Source: Streptomyces sp. CBMA291
Lineage (GTDB): Bacteria > Actinomycetota > Actinomycetes > Streptomycetales > Streptomycetaceae
DNA length: 64,000 bases
Assembly: GCF_014596525.1 (NCBI RefSeq)
Contig: NZ_MSJP01000111.1
Location: forward strand, 62,001 to 126,000
Direction: 5' to 3'
The notes under the pieces were generated by a model that saw only the letters and a list, made by a program, of their open reading frames with translations, did not search any database and was not told the origin of the DNA. A program made the position numbers and the translations under genes. This document shows positions 48,839 through 58,049 of the stretch, piece by piece (the first letter of the stretch is position 1; each line of letters opens with the position of its first letter).

Positions 48839-51286
48839 TCAGGACGCGCGGGTTCCGGCCAGGGGGACCTCGCTGTCCGGTCGGGCCGTGGAGACCCGGC
48901 CTTCCGGCCGGCCCGGGAAGGCCGGGCTGTCCGACCGGGCCGGGGTGCCGGTCGGCAGGACCCGGGTGAAGACGTCGTCGTAGCCGTGCGGCTCGTCCGT
49001 CCCCGAGAGCAGATACGCCTGCGCCTCTCCCACGTGGAAGTACACGCCGTGCAGCGTCAGCGTCCCCTCGGCGATGCGCCGCGCCACCGGCTCGTACGCC
49101 CGCAGATGATCCAACTGCTGCACCACATTGGTCAGACAGAGCTGCTCGACCGCGTCCGCCGGCAGCCGCCCCGCGATCCTGGCCCAGGCGTGCCGTCGGC
49201 TCGCCATCCGCTCCAGACTGGGTCTGCCGTGCCGCAGCCAGCGGCGCAGCGGGCTGGGCGGGTCGTCCGGACTCGCGCTCAGCAGGGCCTGCATCGCGCC
49301 GCAGCCCGAGTGGCCGCAGACGGTGATCGACGCGACCCGCAGCACGTCCACCGCGTACTCGATCGCCGCTGCCACCGAGTCGTCGCCGCTCTCCTCGCCC
49401 GGCAGGGGCACGAGGTTCCCCACATTGCGCACGGTGAACAGGTCGCCGGGGCCGCTTGATGTGATCATGCTGGTCACGAGCCGGGAGTCGGCGCAGGTCA
49501 GGAAGAGCTGCGAGGGCCGCTGCCCCTCCCGGGCGAGTCTCGCCAGCTCGTCCCGGACGAACGGGGCCGTGTTCCGCTGGAACTTGCCGATGCCACTGGC
49601 CAGCTGAAGCCCCGTCGGCCGCCGCGCCTCGGGCGACTCCAGGCTCCCGGGGCCCTCCGGCCGCCCGGCCGGCTCCCCGCACTGGTGGTTGTGCCACGGG
49701 GTCCACGGGCGGCAGCACGGATGCGAGGTGGAGGCCGAGGCGAGGGCGGGCTCGGGGAGCCGGACTCCGGCCGGGCCCGTCGTCTCGACCGTACCGCCGT
49801 GGGCGAGGTGTCCGGCGGTCCAGTCGTTCAGCGTCTCGTAGGCCGCGTGGTCCATGAAGGAACCGTCCAGCTCCACCACCACATGCGATCCGGGCGGCAG
49901 CTGGTGCAGGGCCCGGGTCAGCCGGGGCACCGCGAGGAAGGTCAACTGGCCCCGGACCCGCAGCAACTGGCGTCCGCCCCGCTCCTCGCGGGTGATCCGG
50001 GTGCGGGCGAGCCGGTGCAGCGCGACCGCCACGGCCACGCCGACCCCGAGGGCGACGCCCTCCAGCAGGCCCACGAGGACGACTCCGGACAGGGTCGCCG
50101 CGTAGACGACGACCTCGCGGTGCCGGGTGACCGTACGGATGTGGGTGATGCTGACCATCTGGATGCCGACCACCATCACCAGGGCGGCGAGCGAGGGCAG
50201 CGGGATCAGGTCGAGCACGGGCACGAGGAGCAGCGCCGCCAGCACGATCCACAGCCCGTGCAGCATAGTGGAGGCGCGGGAGACCGCCCCCGCCGAGACG
50301 TTGGCGACGCTGCGGACGGCGACGCCCGCCACCGGGAGGCCGCCGAGCGCTCCCGAGACCACGTTGGCCGCGCCTTGACCGGCGAGTTCGCGATCGAGAC
50401 GGGAGCGCGGCACGCCGTGGCCGTGGTCCGCGCGGGCGGCGACCAGCTTGTCGACCGCGACGGCGGAGAGCAGCGACTGCACGCTGGTGACCAGGGTGAT
50501 GGTGAGTACCCCGGCCGCGATGCCGAGCACCGGGCCCTCGGGCAGACCGGGTAGGGCGTGGCTGCTCCAGGACGGCAGGTCGACCCGGGGGACGGCGAGC
50601 CCGGCGAGGGTCGCGACCGCCGTCGCCCCGGCCACCGCGACGAGCGCGGCCGGGACCCTGCGGGCGTGGCGCCCGGCTCGGCCCGGCAGTCGGGGCCAGC
50701 AGAGGAGCGTGAGGACGGTGAGGGCGCTGATGGCGAGCGCCGGGGCCTGGGCGCGCGCCAACTGGGCGGGCAGAACGAGAGCGTTGGCCACGGCGGAGCT
50801 TTGGGGGGTGCCGCCGAGGACGATGTGCAACTGGGCGAGGGCGATGGTGGCGCCGATGCCGCCGAGCATGCCGTGCACGATCGCGGGCGAGACGGCGAGC
50901 GCGGATCTGGCCACGCGGAGGGCGGAGAGGGCGAGTTGGGCGAGTCCGGCGAGGACCGTGATGGCGCAGGTGGTGCGCCAGCCGTACCGCTGGATCAACT
51001 CGGCGGTCACCACGGTGAGTCCGGCGGCGGGGCCGCTCACCTGGAGCGGTGATCCGCCGAACCGGCCGGCCACCAGACCGCCGACGGCGGCGGCGACGAG
51101 ACCGGACTGGAGCGGGGCTCCGGTGGCGAGCGCGATGCCGAGCGAGAGTGGCAGCGCGATCAGGAAGACGGCGGCGGACGCGGAGAGGTCGGCGCCCGCG
51201 ATGCGGAAGCGGCGCCCGCCCGGCGGGCTGTGGGGCCGCTGGACGCGGGGGCGGTTGGTGGCACGGGCAGGGGAGTGGAGGGTCAT
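48839..51286 (-). CDS. SulP anion transporter fused to beta-carbonic anhydrase
   Basis: 815 aa. The N-terminal SulP permease (about residues 25-440, 10-12 TM; FLIALPLSLGIALATGAPLQ and VSGPAAGLTVVTAEL) is followed by a STAS-like domain (about 455-550), then a beta-carbonic anhydrase (about 585-785): FLTCADSRLVTSM (Cys and Asp-Arg dyad), VRNVGNLVPLPG, and VCGHSGCGAMQALL (His and Cys zinc ligands). Fusion implies bicarbonate is the transported anion, interconverted with CO2 at the membrane; transport specificity is inferred from the fusion. ATG 51284-51286 has GGAG upstream. Confidence 0.94.
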   Translation of the reverse strand: MTLHSPARATNRPRVQRPHSPPGGRRFRIAGADLSASAAVFLIALPLSLGIALATGAPLQSGLVAAAVGGLVAGRFGGSPLQVSGPAAGLTVVTAELIQRYGWRTTCAITVLAGLAQLALSALRVARSALAVSPAIVHGMLGGIGATIALAQLHIVLGGTPQSSAVANALVLPAQLARAQAPALAISALTVLTLLCWPRLPGRAGRHARRVPAALVAVAGATAVATLAGLAVPRVDLPSWSSHALPGLPEGPVLGIAAGVLTITLVTSVQSLLSAVAVDKLVAARADHGHGVPRSRLDRELAGQGAANVVSGALGGLPVAGVAVRSVANVSAGAVSRASTMLHGLWIVLAALLLVPVLDLIPLPSLAALVMVVGIQMVSITHIRTVTRHREVVVYAATLSGVVLVGLLEGVALGVGVAVAVALHRLARTRITREERGGRQLLRVRGQLTFLAVPRLTRALHQLPPGSHVVVELDGSFMDHAAYETLNDWTAGHLAHGGTVETTGPAGVRLPEPALASASTSHPCCRPWTPWHNHQCGEPAGRPEGPGSLESPEARRPTGLQLASGIGKFQRNTAPFVRDELARLAREGQRPSQLFLTCADSRLVTSMITSSGPGDLFTVRNVGNLVPLPGEESGDDSVAAAIEYAVDVLRVASITVCGHSGCGAMQALLSASPDDPPSPLRRWLRHGRPSLERMASRRHAWARIAGRLPADAVEQLCLTNVVQQLDHLRAYEPVARRIAEGTLTLHGVYFHVGEAQAYLLSGTDEPHGYDDVFTRVLPTGTPARSDSPAFPGRPEGRVSTARPDSEVPLAGTRAS

Positions 51287-51656
51287 TCCCGGCTCCTCGG
51301 GGGCGGCGCGGTCACGGCTCGCGGGATGGACTCGTGCGGGATGCGTGCGGGGCGCGTGAGGGGATCTCGGTCGTGGATCACGGCGTGTGGCAACGGGATT
51401 CCGACGGGGTCTCCATCGGCACAAGGATCAACACTAAGTAAATGAATGGTAATGGAGAGTAAAGATCCTTACGGGAGTTTCCGGGCAAACAGGGCAATGA
51501 TTCACCGGATCCAGTGAAGGGCGAACGTATTACCGCTTGTCGTTTCATCATTCCGGTGCTCGCGGTGCGACGTTGACGCCGCCGGCACGGAAGCCCGCCC
51601 ACGGCGGCCCGTACGGCAGCACGGAGGCCCGTACGGAACCGAGGAGAGGTGGGCGG
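51287..51656. other. Divergent promoter region, AT-rich core
   Basis: 370 bp between the SulP gene and the lipoprotein gene. The segment 51415-51475 is markedly AT-rich for this genome and bounded by AGGATC (about 51423) and GATCCT (about 51466) as inverted ends. Promoters for both divergent genes are expected here; no gene is seen. Confidence 0.45.
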
Positions 51657-52958
51657 ATGACTGCCGCCGGGAGAAGGACCACTGTCCAGAGGAAGGCGCT
51701 CGCCGCCGGTGCCCTCGCCGTCGCCCTGATCGGCGCCCTCGGGGGCTGCGCGGGCTCGGACCCGGCCGCCACGAAGCCCGCGCCGGGCGGTGCGGGCGCC
51801 AAGAAGGGGCCCGCCGCCGCGCCGAACGCGGTCCGTCTCATCGGCGACGGCTCCACCGCCTACACCGGCGCCCAGCCCCGCCAACCGGTCTGGAAGCGCC
51901 TCGAACCGGGTGCGGCTCCGCCGCAGTTCGTCGTCTTCTCCTGGGACGGCGCGGGCGAGGACAGCCAGAAGCTCTTCTCCCACTTCCGCACGGTGGGCAA
52001 GAAGTACGACGCCACCATGACGTACTTCCTCAGCGGCGTGTACCTGCTGCCCGAGGCCAAGAAGGATCTCTACGAGCCGCCCCAGCACAGCGCGGGCCGC
52101 TCCGACATCGGCTTCAACGACACCGAGGGCATCCGCGCCACGGTCCGCGAACTGCGCGGGGCGTGGCAGGAGGGCAACGAGATCGGCACCCACTTCAACG
52201 GGCACTTCTGCGGCGCCGACGGCGGTGTCGGCGAGTGGTCCGTGGACGAGTGGAAGAGCGAGATCAACCAGGCCAAGTCCTTCGTCAAGAACTGGAAGGG
52301 CAACTCCGGTCTGCGCACGGAGCAGCCACTGCCCTTCGACTACGACAAGGAACTCGTCGGCGCCCGCACCCCCTGCCTCGAAGGCCGGAAGAACTTCGTC
52401 AAGGCGGCCTCGCAGCTGGGCTTCCGCTACGACACGAGCGGCGTCAACGACCAGATCTGGCCCAAGAAGGACCTCGGCCTCTGGGACCTCTCGATGCAGC
52501 TCGTCCCGGTCCCGGGCCGCGCCTTCGAGACGCTCTCGATGGACTACAACTTCATGGTCAACCAGTCCCCGGACACCACCCAGGGCGACCCGTCCCAGCG
52601 CGAGTACTGGGGCGACCAGATGCGCGACGGCCTCGTGCAGGCCTTCCAGCGCTCCTACCAGGGCAACCGCGCGCCGCTCATCATCGGCAACCACTTCGAG
52701 TCCTGGAACGGCGGCGTCTACATGCGCGCCATCGAGGAGACCATCGCCACCGTCTGCGTACAGAAGGACGTCAAGTGCGTGTCCTTCCGCCAACTGGCCG
52801 ACTGGCTGGACGCCCAGGACCCCGCCGTCGTCGCCAAGATGCGCACGCTGAAGGTCGGCGAGGCCCCGGCGGGCGGCTGGAAGACCTTCCTCGCCTCCCA
52901 GCCCACCCACCCCTCGGCCGCCCCGGCCCAGGGAGCCACCAAGCCCAAGACCCACTGA
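51657..52958 (+). CDS. Polysaccharide-deacetylase-like lipoprotein
   Basis: 433 aa. Lipoprotein signal: RKALAAGALAVALIGALGGC, with the lipobox Cys at about residue 34, followed by an Ala/Pro/Lys linker. A NodB-like domain (about 85-330) shows FVVFSWDGAGEDSQKLFSHF (metal Asp), YDATMTYFLSGVYLLP and EIGTHFNGHFCG (His-x3-His). Such enzymes remove acetyl groups from cell-surface sugars, so a wall or capsule substrate is likely. ATG 51657 has GAGGAGAGG upstream. It is divergent from SulP and monocistronic. Confidence 0.88.
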   Translation: MTAAGRRTTVQRKALAAGALAVALIGALGGCAGSDPAATKPAPGGAGAKKGPAAAPNAVRLIGDGSTAYTGAQPRQPVWKRLEPGAAPPQFVVFSWDGAGEDSQKLFSHFRTVGKKYDATMTYFLSGVYLLPEAKKDLYEPPQHSAGRSDIGFNDTEGIRATVRELRGAWQEGNEIGTHFNGHFCGADGGVGEWSVDEWKSEINQAKSFVKNWKGNSGLRTEQPLPFDYDKELVGARTPCLEGRKNFVKAASQLGFRYDTSGVNDQIWPKKDLGLWDLSMQLVPVPGRAFETLSMDYNFMVNQSPDTTQGDPSQREYWGDQMRDGLVQAFQRSYQGNRAPLIIGNHFESWNGGVYMRAIEETIATVCVQKDVKCVSFRQLADWLDAQDPAVVAKMRTLKVGEAPAGGWKTFLASQPTHPSAAPAQGATKPKTH

Positions 52959-53004
52959 CAGCGGCCGGGAAGCCGGCTTCGGGCCCGGCTCCGGTGGCGT
53001 CGGG

Positions 53005-53991
53005 TCAGCCGACCCGGGGCGCGCCGATCGGTTCGCCGAGGACGAAACCGGGGTCGACCTGCGCCGCCAGGTCGGCCCCGGTCTTGGCGTTGCCCCAGCT
53101 CTCCGCGTTCCGTAGATGGAAATGGACCATCTGGCGCGTGTAGCGCTCCCAGTCGCGACCGGCGTACGAGTCGTCCGCCGCGTCCTGGAGCGCCTGGAGC
53201 GCCATCCGGTTCTCCGCCTCAAGCAGCTCGAACCGGGGGGGCCTGCCCTTCTCCATCGCACGGACCCAGTCCGAGTGCCCCACCGTCACCAGCAGGTCGT
53301 CGCCGACCTCCGCACGCAGGAAATCGAGATCGTCCTCCCCCTGCACCTTGTTCCCGACGACCTTGAGCGCGACCCCGAAGTCCCGCGCGTACTCCTTGTA
53401 CTGGCGGTACACCGAGACGCCCTTCCGGGTCGGCTCGGCGACCAGGAACGTCATGTCGAAACGGGTGAACAGCCCCGAGGCGAAGGAGTCGGAGCCCGCC
53501 GTCATGTCGACGACCACGTACTCGTCGGCGCCGTCCACCAGATGGTTGAGGCAGAGCTCGACGGCGCCGACCTTCGAGTGGTAGCAGGCGACCCCGAGAT
53601 CCGAGTCGGTGAAGGGGCCGGTCGCCATCAGCCGGATCTCGCCGTCGTCGAGCCCGACCGGCCGCGCGCACGCCTCGTACACCGGGTTCTCCTCGCGGAC
53701 CCGCAGCAGCCGCGAACCCTCCCCGGGAGGAGTCGTCTTGATCATCGTGTCGGCCGAGGCGATACGGGGGTTGCTGCCCCGCAGGTACTCCTTGATCAGC
53801 GGCAGGTGGGCACCCATCGCGGGCAGTGCGACGGCCTCCTCCTCGGAGAGGCCGAGCGCGGCGCCGAGGTGCTGGTTGATGTCGGCGTCGACGGCGACGA
53901 CCGGGGCTTCGTTGGCGGCGAGATGGCGGATGAAGAGCGAGGACAGCGTGGTCTTGCCGCTGCCGCCCTTCCCGACGAAAGCGATCTTCAT
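53005..53991 (-). CDS. CooC/MinD-like P-loop ATPase
   Basis: 328 aa. Deviant Walker A KIAFVGKGGSGKTTLSSLF at the extreme N-terminus, VVAVDADINQHLGAAL (switch I), and EYVVVDMTAGSDSFASGLF (Walker B/switch II). This is the layout of CooC-type nickel-insertion ATPases and of chromosome-partition relatives. No CO dehydrogenase genes are near, so the cofactor role is doubtful. ATG 53989-53991 is preferred, with an alternative GTG two codons earlier. It is divergent from the Fic-like gene with a 102-bp gap. Confidence 0.88.
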   Translation of the reverse strand: MKIAFVGKGGSGKTTLSSLFIRHLAANEAPVVAVDADINQHLGAALGLSEEEAVALPAMGAHLPLIKEYLRGSNPRIASADTMIKTTPPGEGSRLLRVREENPVYEACARPVGLDDGEIRLMATGPFTDSDLGVACYHSKVGAVELCLNHLVDGADEYVVVDMTAGSDSFASGLFTRFDMTFLVAEPTRKGVSVYRQYKEYARDFGVALKVVGNKVQGEDDLDFLRAEVGDDLLVTVGHSDWVRAMEKGRPPRFELLEAENRMALQALQDAADDSYAGRDWERYTRQMVHFHLRNAESWGNAKTGADLAAQVDPGFVLGEPIGAPRVG

Positions 53992-54093
53992 GTTCACCTA
54001 GCGTAGCCGCATGACCGCGTCCCGTGGCCGGGATGCGTGAAGAAGACCACTCCATCGTGGGGCGGGCCACCGGGGCGCGTAGCCTCCCTACTT

Positions 54094-54912
54094 ATGAGTA
54101 CGCACGCCTCTGACCCCTTGGCCGCCCTCGGCTCCCTGCCGGGCGTCGCCGACGCGGTGGACTCCGTACGCAAGGCCGTCGACCGGGTCTACGGCCACCG
54201 TGTGATGCGCCGCCGCAGCAACGAGATCTCCTCCGAGGCGGCCCTGCGCGGGGCGCGCGGCTCGGCCGCCCTCTCCGGCGCGGACTGGGCGCTCGAAGAG
54301 GTCCGCCGCCGCACCGACTTCGGCGCGGACCCCGAGGCCCGCACGGTCGGCGCGGCCCTGCGCCTCGGCGCGGAGGCGGGGCAGTTGCTCTCCATCTGGC
54401 GCCAGTCGCCCCTGAGGGTGCTTGCCCGTCTCCACCTGGTCGCCGCCGGTGAACCGGGCGACTCGGTGGGGCGCCCCCGGCTCGACGGCGAGACGGTCGA
54501 CGAACCGCTGGTCGAGGCCCCGCTGCCGACGCCCGCCGAGGTCGCGGGACGGCTCGACGGCCTCGCGGAGCTGATCGTCGCGGGCGGCGAGGCCCCGGCC
54601 CTGGTCACCGCCGCCGTCGTCCACGCCGAACTGCTCGCCCTGCGCCCCTTCACCTCCCGCAACGGCCTGGTCGCCCGCGCCGCCGAGCGGATCGTCCTGG
54701 TCGGCAGCGGACTGGACCCGAAGGCGATCTGCCCGGCCGAGGTCGGTCACGCGGAACAGGGCAGGGCCGCCTACCTCGCCGCGTTCGAGGGATATCTGGC
54801 GGGCACCCCGGAGGGCGTCGGCGGCTGGATCGCGCACTGCGGCCGCTCGGTCGGACTGGGCGTCCGCGAGTCGACCGCCGTCTGCGAGGCCCTCCAGCGC
54901 GGCGCAGCCTGA
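54094..54912 (+). CDS. Fic-like protein lacking the catalytic His
   Basis: A 272-aa helical protein. The segment ALVTAAVVHAELLALRPFTSRNGLVARAAER (about 187-217) aligns with the Fic core helix and loop. The HPFx(D/E)GNGR loop is reduced to RPFTSRNGLVAR: the catalytic His is Arg, the acidic residue is Ser and the first Gly is Arg. AMPylation by the usual mechanism is therefore unlikely. Some databases label homologues oxidoreductase without basis I can see. ATG 54094 gives a typical N-terminus. A 29-bp repeat array begins right at its stop codon. Confidence 0.75.
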   Translation: MSTHASDPLAALGSLPGVADAVDSVRKAVDRVYGHRVMRRRSNEISSEAALRGARGSAALSGADWALEEVRRRTDFGADPEARTVGAALRLGAEAGQLLSIWRQSPLRVLARLHLVAAGEPGDSVGRPRLDGETVDEPLVEAPLPTPAEVAGRLDGLAELIVAGGEAPALVTAAVVHAELLALRPFTSRNGLVARAAERIVLVGSGLDPKAICPAEVGHAEQGRAAYLAAFEGYLAGTPEGVGGWIAHCGRSVGLGVRESTAVCEALQRGAA

Positions 54913-54997
54913 CCGGGGCGGTTTGAAGGGCGCGTGCCTGACCGGAGCGGTTTGGACGGCGCGTGCGTGAACAGAGCGGTTTGGATGGCGTGCGCCT
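54911..54997. repeat. Three-copy tandem array, 29-bp period
   Basis: Units start at 54911, 54940 and 54969 with GA-C-GG/AG-GCGGTTTG and end in GCGTGC-T; a fourth, degenerate unit starts at 54998. Immediately after it (55040-55115) comes a degenerate GGTCC/CCGTCCG simple-sequence stretch. The first unit overlaps the last bases of the upstream stop codon. Confidence 0.85.
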
Positions 54998-55525
54998 GAA
55001 GGGGGCGTGCGTGAACGGGGCGGACCCGGAGGGCGGAACGGACTGAGCGGTCCGGTCCGGCAAGTCCGTCTGGTCCGTCCGGTCCGTCCGGTCCGGCCTG
55101 GCCGTTCGGATGGACCTGGGGGATCGGGTGGTCCGGACGGATCTGGTTTATCGAGCGGGCCGAGGAGACCGGGCGGCTCGGGCGGTGGACCGATTCCGGG
55201 GCTCTCGCGGGCCCGGAAAAGGGTTGCGGCGGCACCAGTTCAGGTACCGCCGCTGGCACGTCCGCCCAGTTACCATGCGTCCTCGAATATGTGCCCATCA
55301 GGCCGGGAACTTTGCCCGTGGCCTGGTGCGGCTGGCCCGTAATCGACGGGTCGACGTCGCGTGGGTGCTCGGTTTCTGTGCTAGGTCCGTGGGGCCTTCA
55401 TGCTCAACAGGTGATCCTCTCGGATGTCCTTGGTCTCGCGGGCCTGATTCCTTTCTACTCCTGTCCGTGAGGAAGCGAAAGTGGTGACCCCGCTTCCGCG
55501 CTCTCCCTCTCGCATTCGGACAAAG
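54998..55525. other. Gene-poor interval between Fic-like and HAD genes
   Basis: About 530 bp. It begins with repeat debris and GGTCCGTCC-type simple sequence, then ~400 bp of mixed composition. A rightward frame from about ATG 55274 (LVRLARNRRVDVAWVLGF) has weak coding character but no ribosome-binding site or family. I see no supportable gene. Confidence 0.35.
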
Positions 55526-56374
55526 TCAGCCCCGGGCGGACACGAGCGCCGCCTGCCGCCTGCGGGTGGCGTACCAGACCAGTCCGGCACCCACGGCCGC
55601 CGCGCCCACCGCCGCCGCGGCGACCAGCGCGGGCCGCGGCGGCATCCGGAATTCGGGCAGCCGCTGCTTGAGCCGGACCGGCTTCTCGAAGGCGAGAACC
55701 GGCCATTCGCGCGCCACGGCCTCACGGCGCAGCGCCCGGTCGGGATTGACCGCGTACGGATGGCCGACGGCCTCCAGCATGGGGACGTCGGTCGCCGAGT
55801 CGCTGTACGCGTAGCAGCGCCCGAGGTCGTAGCCTTCCGACTCCGCGAGCTCCCGGACGGCCTCGGCCTTCGTCGGGCCGTAGGCGTAGTACTCCACCTC
55901 GCCCGTGAAGCAGCCGTCCTCGCCGACCACCATCCGGGTGGCGACGACCCGGTCGGCTCCGAGCATCTCGCCGATCGGCTCGACGACCTCGGCGCCGGAG
56001 GTCGAGACGATCACGACGTCACGGCCGGCGGCGTGGTGTTCCTCGATGAGGGAAGCCGCTTCGTCGTAGATGATCGGGTCGATCAGATCGTGAAGGGTCT
56101 CGGCGACGAGCTCCTTCACCTGGGCGACGTTCCAGCCTTTGCAGAGCGCGGAAAGATATTCACGCATCCGCTCCATCTGGTCGTGATCGGCTCCGCCCGC
56201 CAGGAAGACGAACTGGATGTACGCCGTCCGCAGGGCGGCGCGGCGGCTGATCAGTCCGCCCCGGTAGAAGGACTTGCTGAAGGTCAGCGTCGAAGACTTC
56301 GCAATGACCGTCTTGTCCAGGTCGAAGAAGGCGGCTGCGCGCGGCAAGGAGTGGTTTTCCACAAGCCCGAGCAT
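55526..56374 (-). CDS. HAD-IB phosphatase with C-terminal membrane segment
   Basis: 282 aa. SerB-like HAD-IB phosphatase: motif I AAAFFDLDKTVIAKSS (DxD), motif II VVIVSTSGAEVVEP, and motif IV CYAYSDSATDVPMLEAVGHP. The helical cap is between motifs I and II. A single TM helix (about 247-267, ALVAAAAVGAAAVGAGLVWYA) and an Arg-rich end close the chain. Members dephosphorylate phosphoserine or lysophospholipid-type substrates; the membrane tail favours a lipid-linked one, inferred. ATG 56372-56374 matches family starts. Confidence 0.92.
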   Translation of the reverse strand: MLGLVENHSLPRAAAFFDLDKTVIAKSSTLTFSKSFYRGGLISRRAALRTAYIQFVFLAGGADHDQMERMREYLSALCKGWNVAQVKELVAETLHDLIDPIIYDEAASLIEEHHAAGRDVVIVSTSGAEVVEPIGEMLGADRVVATRMVVGEDGCFTGEVEYYAYGPTKAEAVRELAESEGYDLGRCYAYSDSATDVPMLEAVGHPYAVNPDRALRREAVAREWPVLAFEKPVRLKQRLPEFRMPPRPALVAAAAVGAAAVGAGLVWYATRRRQAALVSARG

Positions 56375-56509
56375 AGGTGCCCGCCATTCGGCGTACGCTG
56401 GGGCGCGTGGGTTTGCCTGAGAAGGCTCTCGGGTACACCATGGAAGTCACGGATCGTTCGCGACCGTGCTAACCCGGTCCGGCTCCTCCCCCCCCGAGCC
56501 GGCCGGAGA

Positions 56510-56544
56510 GACGACCCCCGCTCTCCCCCCCGGCGGGGGTCGTC
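56510..56544. terminator. Hairpin in the HAD-tad intergenic region
   Basis: GACGACCCCCGC (56510-56521) pairs with GCGGGGGTCGTC (56533-56544) around an 11-nt loop. No annotated gene ends here, so it may belong to an unannotated short transcript or act as an insulator before the tad operon. Confidence 0.5.
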
Positions 56545-56769
56545 GCATGTCCGGAGCCGTTTTCGCGCTGGACGACATCGCCCGCTCCCTTCCTTCCGGC
56601 CATCGGCCACCCTCCGCCCGCCGCACAGCCGGGCTCTTGATCCATCACCCACAGTAACCGTGGGGCTGCGTTCCGGACAGCCTCCGGACGGGTGGCGAAG
56701 TTATTCACAGGGCCTGGGATATCCACAGTTTTTCGGCAAGATCCCCAGGATTTCCCGCAGGGCCCCACG

Positions 56770-56808
56770 GTGATTCCTGTCGCGAAGTTCGCGAACGACA
56801 GGAATCAC
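56770..56808. promoter_or_regulatory. 13-bp perfect inverted repeat at the tad operon leader
   Basis: GTGATTCCTGTCG (56770-56782) and CGACAGGAATCAC (56796-56808) are perfectly complementary, with the inner 13-nt spacer itself containing CGCGAA/TTCGCG dyad. It ends immediately before the ssd Shine-Dalgarno GAGAGGGG and ATG 56823. It could be a repressor operator or an mRNA hairpin controlling ssd translation. Confidence 0.65.
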
Positions 56809-56822
56809 GAGAGGGGCGGACC

Positions 56823-58049
56823 ATGACGGCATCCGTCAGGGCTTCCGGTTCCGGGAGCACGGCCGGGAGCAGGCCACGGAGCGGGGTCGGGGGCGCGGCC
56901 CGGGGCTGGAACGGGACCAGGCCATGGGGCGGGGTCGGGAGCAGGCCGCGGGACGGGGACGGGGTCGGGGAGCCCGGCGCGGGGGAGCCGCGCCGCACCG
57001 GGCCGTTGATCGTCACCGAGGACCTCGGGCTGCTCGACGACCTTCTGCGGCTGTGCGCCGCCGCCGGGGTGGAGCCGGAGGTGGATCACCGGGTGCCCGA
57101 GCGGCGGTCGAGCTGGACCGATCCGCCGCTGGTCCTGGTCGGCGACGATGTGGCGGGCCACTGCCGGGGAGCGGCCCGCCGCCCCGGGCTCGTCCTCGTC
57201 GGACGCGACCGGGACGATCCGGGGATCTGGCGGCTGGCCGTCGGCATCGGCGCGGAGTGCGTGCTGCGGCTGCCCGACGCCGAAGCCGTCCTCGTCGACC
57301 GCCTCGCGGACGCCGCCGAGGGAGTGGGGCGCCAGGCGCTGACCGTGGGCGTCGTCGGCGGTCGGGGCGGCGCCGGTGCCTCCACCCTGGCCTGCGGCCT
57401 CGCATTGGCCGCCGCGCGAACCGGTCGCCGCACCCTCCTCGTCGACGGCGACCCGCTGGGCGGCGGGCTCGACGTCCTGCTCGGCGGCGAGCGCGAGGAC
57501 GGCAGGCGCTGGCCCGACTTCGCCGGATCGAAGGGCCGGCTGGCCGGTGGCGCACTGGAGGAGTCCCTGCCGTCCGTGCGGGGTGTCCGGGTGCTCAGCT
57601 GGGGCAGGGAGCCCGCCGCCCCGGTGCCGCCCGAGGCCGTGCGGTCGGTGCTGGCCGCCGCCCGGCGCCGAGGCGGGGTCGTCGTGGTCGACCTGCCGCG
57701 CGGCACCGACACGGCGGGCGCCGAAGCCCTCGCGCAGCTGGACCTCGGACTGCTCGTCGTCCCCGGCGAGTTGAGGGCGGTCGCGGCGGCCCACCAGGTG
57801 GCCGCCGCCCTCTCCGTCGGCGTGCGCGACCTGCGGGCCGTGGTCCGCGGACCCTACGCGGCGGGCCTCGACGAGCGGTGGATCGCCGACGCGCTGCGGC
57901 TGCCGCTGGCCGGTGAACTCCCCTACGACCCCGGGATCGTGGCCGATCAGGACGCGGGACTTCCCCCGGGCGCCGAACCCCGCGGCGCGCTCGGCCGGTT
58001 CTGCGACGCCTTCTGGACGCGCGCCCTCGCCACCGGGGCGGCGGCATGA
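56823..58049 (+). CDS. ssd: Septum-site-determining protein Ssd / TadZ-like ATPase
   Basis: 408 aa. The first ~60 residues are Gly/Arg-rich and disordered. A receiver-like domain (about 60-165: PLIVTEDLGLLDDLLRLCAA ... PPLVLVGDDVAG) is followed by a ParA/MinD ATPase (about 170-400) with TVGVVGGRGGAGASTLACGL (degenerate Walker A), TLLVDGDPLGGGLDVLLGG and VVVVDLPRGTD. TadZ-type proteins localise Tad pilus machines at poles or septa; mycobacterial Ssd affects septation. The stop overlaps tadA by ATGA. It heads the seven-gene pilus operon. Confidence 0.9.
   Translation: MTASVRASGSGSTAGSRPRSGVGGAARGWNGTRPWGGVGSRPRDGDGVGEPGAGEPRRTGPLIVTEDLGLLDDLLRLCAAAGVEPEVDHRVPERRSSWTDPPLVLVGDDVAGHCRGAARRPGLVLVGRDRDDPGIWRLAVGIGAECVLRLPDAEAVLVDRLADAAEGVGRQALTVGVVGGRGGAGASTLACGLALAAARTGRRTLLVDGDPLGGGLDVLLGGEREDGRRWPDFAGSKGRLAGGALEESLPSVRGVRVLSWGREPAAPVPPEAVRSVLAAARRRGGVVVVDLPRGTDTAGAEALAQLDLGLLVVPGELRAVAAAHQVAAALSVGVRDLRAVVRGPYAAGLDERWIADALRLPLAGELPYDPGIVADQDAGLPPGAEPRGALGRFCDAFWTRALATGAAA

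Larger units (their letters stand above)
56375..56822. other. Regulatory region upstream of the tad operon
   Basis: About 450 bp without a gene. It contains the 56510-56544 hairpin, two near-matches to DnaA boxes (TTATTCACA 56701-56709 and ATATCCACA 56719-56727), and a 13-bp inverted repeat next to the ssd ribosome-binding site. The promoter of the pilus operon should be here. Confidence 0.5.

Noticed and set aside
51378..53261. 627-aa minus-strand open frame
   Set aside because: Antisense to the lipoprotein gene, which has a lipobox, NodB motifs and a strong ribosome-binding site.
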